A stretch of DNA of 64,000 nt from Chryseobacterium vaccae (lineage in GTDB: Bacteria > Bacteroidota > Bacteroidia > Flavobacteriales > Weeksellaceae): the NCBI RefSeq assembly GCF_009602705.1, contig NZ_VSWH01000001.1, forward strand, positions 2,790,001 to 2,854,000, given 5' to 3'. Each line of letters opens with the position of its first letter. Position 1 is the stretch's first letter. The notes beneath the pieces were generated by a model. It worked only from the letters and a program-made list of their open reading frames with translations. It ran no database searches and was not told the origin of the DNA. This document shows, piece by piece, positions 59,342 to 64,000 of this stretch. The translations under genes and the position numbers were made by a program.

Positions 59342-60250
59342 ATGAATAATCCGCCTCTTGTAAGTCTTGTTATCATCACAATGAACCATGAAAAGTTTAT
59401 TGAGCAGGCTTGTATGTCTGCTATTTCACAGACTTATCCCAACTATGAGATCATTCTTTTGGATAATGCCTCCACAGACAAAACATTTGAAAATGCAGAA
59501 CGGGTACTTTCGCAGTTTACTCAACATTATAAGCTGATCAGGAATACTGAGAGTTTTGGGGTTGCTAAAAATATCAATACAGCAGTTGCACAGGCTTCAG
59601 GAAAATATGTTTCCCTTCTTTCCGGAGACGACTGGTATACGGAGGACAGCCTGGCAGAAAAGGTGGCTTTCATCGAAAAAAATACTGTTGACTTTATCCT
59701 TTCAGATGGGTATAGATATTACCAGGATGAGGATAAAATAACAGAAGTCTATACTCATAAAGAAAAGAAAAGAGTAATGGACAGCATGGAGAATTTTTTT
59801 CACGAAAATGTTGCTGAAAACAGAACTGCCAATGTAGGAACTTTTGTAAAAAGAGAACTTCTGGTACAATATCCGTTTGATGAAAACATCAATACCGAAG
59901 ATTGGGACATGAATCTGAGACTTACTTCCAAAGGTTATAAGATAGGGTTTATCGATAAAAAATTATTTTATTACAGAATTCTTTCAACCAGTTTATCGAG
60001 AAACTGGAAACTGATGGAAGATTCGTATAAAAAAGTGACAGGAAAATACCTGAATTATATCAAAGCCGATAAAGACCTTGATCAGAAATACAGACTCCAG
60101 CTGCTTCATTTCAAATATGAGGTTTTACTTTCTGATACGCAATCAGAATCCGAAAAGAAGAAATTGCAGATGGAATGGAAAAAAGAAAAATACAGGATCA
60201 AATACAAAAATCCGGTTCTGTTCTTTAAACTGCTTATGTTAAAAAAATAA
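59342..60250 (+). CDS. Family 2 glycosyltransferase
   Basis: 302 residues. GT-A start PLVSLVIITMNHEKFIEQAC, nucleotide-binding LDNASTDKTFENA, metal-binding LSGDDWYTEDS (DD-like). C-terminal half has NVGTFVKRELL and a TEDWDMNLRLTSKGYKIGF block, typical for this family. It is the last gene of the surface-glycan cluster; its own -7 box lies four bases upstream. The lysine-rich tail (KWKKEKYRIKYKNP) may aid membrane contact. Sugar unknown. Confidence 0.89.
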   Translation: MNNPPLVSLVIITMNHEKFIEQACMSAISQTYPNYEIILLDNASTDKTFENAERVLSQFTQHYKLIRNTESFGVAKNINTAVAQASGKYVSLLSGDDWYTEDSLAEKVAFIEKNTVDFILSDGYRYYQDEDKITEVYTHKEKKRVMDSMENFFHENVAENRTANVGTFVKRELLVQYPFDENINTEDWDMNLRLTSKGYKIGFIDKKLFYYRILSTSLSRNWKLMEDSYKKVTGKYLNYIKADKDLDQKYRLQLLHFKYEVLLSDTQSESEKKKLQMEWKKEKYRIKYKNPVLFFKLLMLKK

Positions 60251-60257
60251 ATAACGT

Positions 60258-60459
60258 GAGTTCGGGTTAAGGAATTTAAATTTAAAAGACCGGAAGATGG
60301 AAGAAGCAGGCTGGAAGTTAATTTTAGTTATAGGTATTGAAAGCCTCCGGAAAGTTAAATAAAAACAGATCAATATTTGCTCTTGATGACTTTCATAACC
60401 TCCCTCTTCCATCATCCGACTTCAAACCTGCATCTATCAGATGTTATTATCCCGAACTC
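60258..60459. mobile_element. Putative MITE-like element (about 200 bases) with 13-base terminal inverted repeats
   Basis: The left end GAGTTCGGGTTAA (60258-60270) and right end TTATCCCGAACTC (60447-60459) are inverted repeats matching at 12 of 13 bases. Inside, a purine-rich GGAAGATGGAAGAAGCAGG (60292-60310) faces a pyrimidine-rich stretch (about 60401-60430, CCTCCCTCTTCCATCATCC), so the whole element could fold on itself. No coding frame is present. It lies between the glycan cluster and gltX. Confidence 0.55.
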
Positions 60460-60573
60460 TGAGGTTAAATACAACGGATAGAGTTATTTTTAACTTCATC
60501 TTTTTTATGTTCACAAGCCGTAAAAAGCCTGAAACCAATTTATAAATCATCTTTAAAAACGCATAATTTTAAG

Positions 60574-60581
60574 TAAATTTG
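60574..60581 (+). promoter_or_regulatory. -7 box TAAATTTG for gltX
   Basis: A perfect TAnnTTTG 19 bases before the gltX ATG. Confidence 0.6.
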
Positions 60582-60600
60582 CACCAAAATTTTAATTGAA

Positions 60601-62112
60601 ATGGAGAAAGTAAGAGTACGTTTTGCTCCAAGTCCAACAGGACCTTTGCATTTAGGAGGCGTAAGAACCGCATTATATGATTATCTTTTTGCCAAAAATC
60701 AGGGCGGAGAATTTGTATTGAGAATTGAAGATACAGATACGGCAAGATATGTAGAAGGAGCTGAAGAATATATTGAAGAAGCTTTGGAATGGTGTGGAAT
60801 TATCCCGGATGAAAGTCCTAAAAAAGGAGGAAAATTTGCCCCTTACAGACAATCTGAAAGAAGAGACATCTATGACCGGTATACCGAGCAGATCTTAAAA
60901 ACAGACTATGCTTACCTGGCGTTCGATACCCCTGAAGAACTGGATGCCATCCGTGCGGAATACGAGGCAAAAGGTGATGTTTTCTCCTATGACAATAAAA
61001 CCAGAAACAGACTGAGAAACAGTCTTGCTCTTTCTGAGGAAGAACTTCAAAAGTTATTGGCTGATAAAACACCGTATGTGGTACGATTTAAAATGCCGGT
61101 AGACCGTATTCTGAACCTTGAGGATATCATCAGAGGAAAATTCTCTGTGAATACCAATACCCTTGACGATAAAGTTCTGGTAAAAAATGACGGAATGCCG
61201 ACCTACCATTTTGCCAACATCATTGATGACCATGAAATGGAAATCTCCCACGTGATTCGTGGGGAAGAATGGCTTCCTTCTCTGGGGCTGCATACTTTAT
61301 TATACGAGGCAATGGGCTGGGAAGCGCCTCAGTTTGCTCACCTTTCTTTAATTCTAAAGCCGGAAGGAAAAGGGAAATTAAGTAAAAGAGACGGTGATAA
61401 ATTCGGGTTCCCGGTGTTTCCACTAGATTTCAAAGATCCTGTAACAGGTATTGTGTCTAAAGGGTACAGAGAGAACGGTTATCTTCCTGATGCCTTCATC
61501 AATATGGTTGCCCTTCTTGGGTGGTCTCCTGCTGACGACAAAGAAATCTTATCTCTGGATGAAATGTGCAAAGAATTTGACCTTCATAAAGTACATAAGG
61601 CAGGTGCACGATTCAGCAAAGAAAAATCGGAATGGTTCAACCACCAGTACATGCAGATGAAATCTAATGAAGAGCTTCTTCAGATCTTAAAAAATACGGA
61701 CCTTGATCTGTCTGGTGCTTCAGATGAGAAGCTACTAAAAGTGATTGGCCTGATGAAAGAGAGAGCCACTTTCCCTAAAGATATTTATGAAAGCGGAAAA
61801 TTTTTCTTCGAAGCTCCGGTATCTTATGATGAAAAGGCATCCAAAAAAGCATGGAACGAGGAAACATCTGCTATTTTAGGTGATCTTGCTGAAACACTAA
61901 ACGGAACGGAAACCTTCAACGCAGAAGCTTTAAAACAGGTTGTTCACGATTTTGCAGACAGCAAAGGCTTGGGAATGGGGAAAGTTATGATGCCTTTACG
62001 CCTCTCTTTAGTGGGAGAACTGAAAGGACCAGATGTTCCGGACATTCTGGAAACCCTTGGAAAAGAGGAAAGTATCTCCAGAATAAACAATGCTATCAAT
62101 AATTTTAAATAG
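60601..62112 (+). CDS. gltX: Glutamyl-tRNA synthetase
   Basis: 503 residues, class I. The HIGH-type signature is APSPTGPLHLGGVRTALYDY (about residues 8-27), and the KMSKS-type loop reads GKLSKRDGDKFGFP (about 257). The insertion VRIEDTDTARYVEGAEEYIE marks the Glu/Gln synthetase group. The C-terminal anticodon-binding domain is all-helical. It loads glutamate on tRNA-Glu; in species lacking GlnRS it also loads tRNA-Gln, which cannot be decided here. accA follows 48 bases downstream. Confidence 0.95.
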   Translation: MEKVRVRFAPSPTGPLHLGGVRTALYDYLFAKNQGGEFVLRIEDTDTARYVEGAEEYIEEALEWCGIIPDESPKKGGKFAPYRQSERRDIYDRYTEQILKTDYAYLAFDTPEELDAIRAEYEAKGDVFSYDNKTRNRLRNSLALSEEELQKLLADKTPYVVRFKMPVDRILNLEDIIRGKFSVNTNTLDDKVLVKNDGMPTYHFANIIDDHEMEISHVIRGEEWLPSLGLHTLLYEAMGWEAPQFAHLSLILKPEGKGKLSKRDGDKFGFPVFPLDFKDPVTGIVSKGYRENGYLPDAFINMVALLGWSPADDKEILSLDEMCKEFDLHKVHKAGARFSKEKSEWFNHQYMQMKSNEELLQILKNTDLDLSGASDEKLLKVIGLMKERATFPKDIYESGKFFFEAPVSYDEKASKKAWNEETSAILGDLAETLNGTETFNAEALKQVVHDFADSKGLGMGKVMMPLRLSLVGELKGPDVPDILETLGKEESISRINNAINNFK

Positions 62113-62129
62113 GTTCCCATAATTTTTCA

Positions 62130-62137
62130 TAAATTTG
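62130..62137 (+). promoter_or_regulatory. -7 box TAAATTTG for accA
   Basis: A perfect TAnnTTTG within the 48-base gltX-accA gap, 23 bases before the accA ATG. accA can be read alone. Confidence 0.55.
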
Positions 62138-62160
62138 AAAGATTTAATTTACTTCAAGAA

Positions 62161-63117
62161 ATGGAATATTTAAGTTTCGAACTTCCTATCAAAGAACTAA
62201 TGGATCAACTTCAGACTTGTTCTTTAGTAGGAGAAGAAAGTGGTGTTGATGTAAAATTAGCATGCAGCCAGATTGAGGATAAGATTTTAGAAAAGAAAAA
62301 AGAAATCTACAGCAACCTCACTCCATGGCAGAGAGTACAAATGTCCCGTCACCCGGATCGTCCATACGCATTGGACTATATCAAGGGAATGACAGACAAA
62401 GGCAGCTTCTTAGAACTTCACGGAGACAGAAATTTCGCTGATGACCCTGCAATGGTTGGCGGTTTAGCTACTCTTGACGGTCAGAAAGTAATGATCATAG
62501 GAACCCAGAAAGGAAGAACGACCAAAGAAAGACAGCACAGAAGATTCGGGATGCCGAATCCGGAAGGATACAGAAAAGCTTTACGTTTGATGAAGCTTGC
62601 TGAGAAATTCAATATCCCTGTCATTACTTTAGTGGATACCCCAGGGGCTTACCCAGGATTAGAAGCTGAAGAAAGAGGCCAGGGAGAAGCTATTGCCAGA
62701 AACATTTTTGAAATGGTACAGCTTAAAACTCCGATCTTCACTTATATTATTGGAGAAGGAGCCAGTGGCGGTGCATTAGGAATTGGCGTAGGAAATAAAG
62801 TATATATGTTGGAAAATACGTGGTATACAGTAATTGCTCCGGAAAGCTGCTCGTCTATTTTATGGAGAAACTGGGACCACAAGGAAGATGCAGCCAATGC
62901 ACTGAACCTTACTCCTGCAGATGCTTTAAGAGAAAAGTTTATTGACGGAATCATTGAGGAACCGCTTGGAGGTGCTCATTATGACCCTGAAACCACTTAT
63001 TTAAACCTGAAAAATTCTATTTTACAGAATATCAAAGCTTTTTCCAAATTCACAGGACAGGAGCTTGAAACCCAGAGACAAGAGAAATTCATTGCGATGG
63101 GACAGTTTAAAGGATAA
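62161..63117 (+). CDS. accA: Acetyl-CoA carboxylase carboxyltransferase alpha subunit
   Basis: 318 residues. Begins with the helical [16 protein letters not shown] region; the crotonase-type core has [20 protein letters not shown] and [17 protein letters not shown] blocks, [15 protein letters not shown] (oxyanion) and [11 protein letters not shown]. With AccD (not in the window) it moves the carboxyl group from biotin to acetyl-CoA. It has its own promoter and terminator although it is next to gltX. accB-accC lie 12 kb upstream. Confidence 0.96.
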   Translation: MEYLSFELPIKELMDQLQTCSLVGEESGVDVKLACSQIEDKILEKKKEIYSNLTPWQRVQMSRHPDRPYALDYIKGMTDKGSFLELHGDRNFADDPAMVGGLATLDGQKVMIIGTQKGRTTKERQHRRFGMPNPEGYRKALRLMKLAEKFNIPVITLVDTPGAYPGLEAEERGQGEAIARNIFEMVQLKTPIFTYIIGEGASGGALGIGVGNKVYMLENTWYTVIAPESCSSILWRNWDHKEDAANALNLTPADALREKFIDGIIEEPLGGAHYDPETTYLNLKNSILQNIKAFSKFTGQELETQRQEKFIAMGQFKG

Positions 63118-63123
63118 AAAAAC

Positions 63124-63160
63124 AAAACGGTTAAGAAAAATTTCTTAACCGTTTTTACTT
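63124..63160 (+). terminator. Terminator after accA (perfect 15-base stem)
   Basis: AAAACGGTTAAGAAA (63124-63138) and its complement TTTCTTAACCGTTTT (63141-63155), loop of two A (realistically four unpaired bases), followed by T. Works in both directions, so it also serves the convergent gene at 63186. Confidence 0.85.
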
Positions 63161-63185
63161 TAGTTTTCTTCTTATTAATTTATTT

Positions 63186-63902
63186 CTATTCTGCTATATT
63201 CAGTACCAGCTCAATATCCTGAGTAATTTTTTTCGAAGAAGAATATTTCGCATCGCAGATGGACGTACTCAGTACATATTCTCCTTTATCAATCAGGATA
63301 AAATTCTGTCCTTTGGCCGGAACATTCATGCTGTACGCTTTTTTCCCATTGATCTTTATGACCAGTGGACAGCTGGATTTATTTCTGATATTTACATAAG
63401 CTTCATTTTTTCCCGCATCATTATTAAAAAGATGGGTAAGCATGGCAGCTGTTCTTTTAGCTTCATCACTTGGTTCAGATTTACTTGATCCTGCACTTTT
63501 CAATGATCCTGCAGAGGCATAGTTTACGGTTCTTTCAGTTTTTGCAGGTGAAGAAGTATTGGATGCTAATGTTTTTCCGCTTTTTACTTCGGTATTTTTA
63601 GCACTATTTTCTGTTTTTTCTCTTCCCACCGCCATAATAGCAGGTTTCGTTTCCGAAGATGAATTATCTGCAAGAATGATCTCCACCAATTTTCTTTTAA
63701 AGAAATCGGTTCTGGCATGTCCGGGATTCTGTTTAAGGAAACCTGCAATTATTCTCGGCTCTTTTGACGTTTCAGCTTCCTGTTCCGTATAGATGATCAC
63801 CGTTTCTTTTTCCACAACCGCTTTAGATTTCGTTTTTTTCTTTTTTTGCGAGAAACCTAAGGTAAAAATGCATAGAAATATGAGTAGAAAGATTTTTTTC
63901 AT
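63186..63902 (-). CDS. Secreted protein of unknown function, lysine- and serine-rich linker
   Basis: 238 residues. A signal peptide ends FTLGFSQ, followed by a lysine run (KKKKTKSK). Residues about 35-75 are helical (EPRIIAGFLKQNPGHARTDF), about 90-145 are a low-complexity Ser/Ala/Lys/Thr linker, and the last 80 form a beta-rich domain (EAYVNIRNKSSCPLVIKING ... FILIDKGEYVLSTSICDAKY ... LVLNIAE) with two cysteines that could pair. The C-terminal part resembles DUF6759-type domains of Flavobacteriia, a weak call from memory. Likely periplasmic or surface-exposed. No neighbour gives a hint of function. Confidence 0.7.
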   Translation of the reverse strand: MKKIFLLIFLCIFTLGFSQKKKKTKSKAVVEKETVIIYTEQEAETSKEPRIIAGFLKQNPGHARTDFFKRKLVEIILADNSSSETKPAIMAVGREKTENSAKNTEVKSGKTLASNTSSPAKTERTVNYASAGSLKSAGSSKSEPSDEAKRTAAMLTHLFNNDAGKNEAYVNIRNKSSCPLVIKINGKKAYSMNVPAKGQNFILIDKGEYVLSTSICDAKYSSSKKITQDIELVLNIAE

Positions 63903-63977
63903 TAATCAAGGCTTTAAAATAGTATTAAATATATCAATAACGTGAAAAGTCATTTTTTAGTTTATCATTAAAATTAT

Positions 63978-63985
63978 TATCTTTG
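63978..63985 (+). promoter_or_regulatory. -7 box TATCTTTG for a gene beyond the right edge
   Basis: A perfect TAnnTTTG followed by GCACTGC, 15 bases before the window ends; divergent from the gene at 63902. Confidence 0.5.
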
Positions 63986-64000
63986 CACTGCTTTAAAATT

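Larger units (their letters stand above)
60251..60600. other. Intergenic region between the glycan cluster and gltX
   Basis: 350 bases. It contains the MITE-like inverted-repeat element (60258-60459), a plain AT-rich stretch and the gltX -7 box at 60574-60581. No gene is visible. Confidence 0.6.

Overview
The window looks like chromosomal core DNA of a Bacteroidota bacterium of the Flavobacteriia, most likely Chryseobacterium or a close Weeksellaceae relative. The evidence is low GC, genes mostly without Shine-Dalgarno sites, many promoters with the Bacteroidota -7 box TAnnTTTG (three with a TTTG -33 box 18-19 bases upstream), type IX secretion (T9SS) C-terminal sorting domains, an exbB-exbD-exbD-tonB set, the bacillithiol enzyme BshB1, an approximately 300-residue NusB next to DUF1573 and yajC, and a DUF3276 PUR-type protein. 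The genus is an inference from gene content.

Layout. 1-3.4 kb: the end of an unknown gene, a DUF922 metalloprotease-like protein, a short-chain dehydrogenase, and the nusB-DUF1573-yajC operon closed by a GC-rich terminator. 3.5-5.6 kb: an ABC exporter and a DUF3276 protein. 5.8-11.3 kb: a two-gene unit with a giant 1680-residue DUF4132-type protein and a small unknown partner. 11.9-13.7 kb: a chitin-type lytic polysaccharide monooxygenase (LPMO) with FnIII, chitin-binding-like and T9SS domains. 14.1-20.9 kb: tRNA-His, bshB1, then two adjacent units: small membrane protein-PstS-like lipoprotein-TPR protein, and exbB-exbD-exbD-tonB. 21-24.7 kb: leuS and a lipocalin-like lipoprotein. 24.9-28.5 kb: envelope glycan genes (acyltransferase, GT2, unknown coupled protein, KDO transferase). 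28.5-35.2 kb: a DUF1648 protein, NlpC/P60 peptidase, O-methyltransferase, a putative 51-codon gene, OmpA-like lipoprotein, tilS and a DsbD-like protein. 35.3-38.4 kb: two tandem seven-repeat beta-propeller T9SS proteins. 38.6-42 kb: a solitary exbD, an alpha/beta hydrolase, a patatin and NrnA. 42.1-50.7 kb: housekeeping (rpmH, FtsE-like ATPase, trmN6-histidine kinase-ribE, pdxA, yceD-rpmF, accB-accC, YdcF). 51 kb: an orphan Hcp/TssD. 51.7-60.3 kb: rocD followed by a surface-glycan cluster of six glycosyltransferases and a polysaccharide deacetylase. 60.3-60.5 kb: a MITE-like repeat. 60.6-64 kb: gltX, accA and a secreted protein of unknown function.

How the parts fit: most genes serve envelope construction (LPS core and surface sugars, TonB energisation, T9SS cargo), cofactor and lipid synthesis (riboflavin, PLP, malonyl-CoA, bacillithiol) and translation. 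I saw no CRISPR array, intact transposase, prophage or recognisable defence island. The least explained items are the DUF4132 two-gene unit, the orphan TssD, the paired propeller proteins, a class of genes whose -7 box ends exactly four bases before the ATG, and the putative 51-codon gene. All function calls are from reading the sequence; no database search was run.
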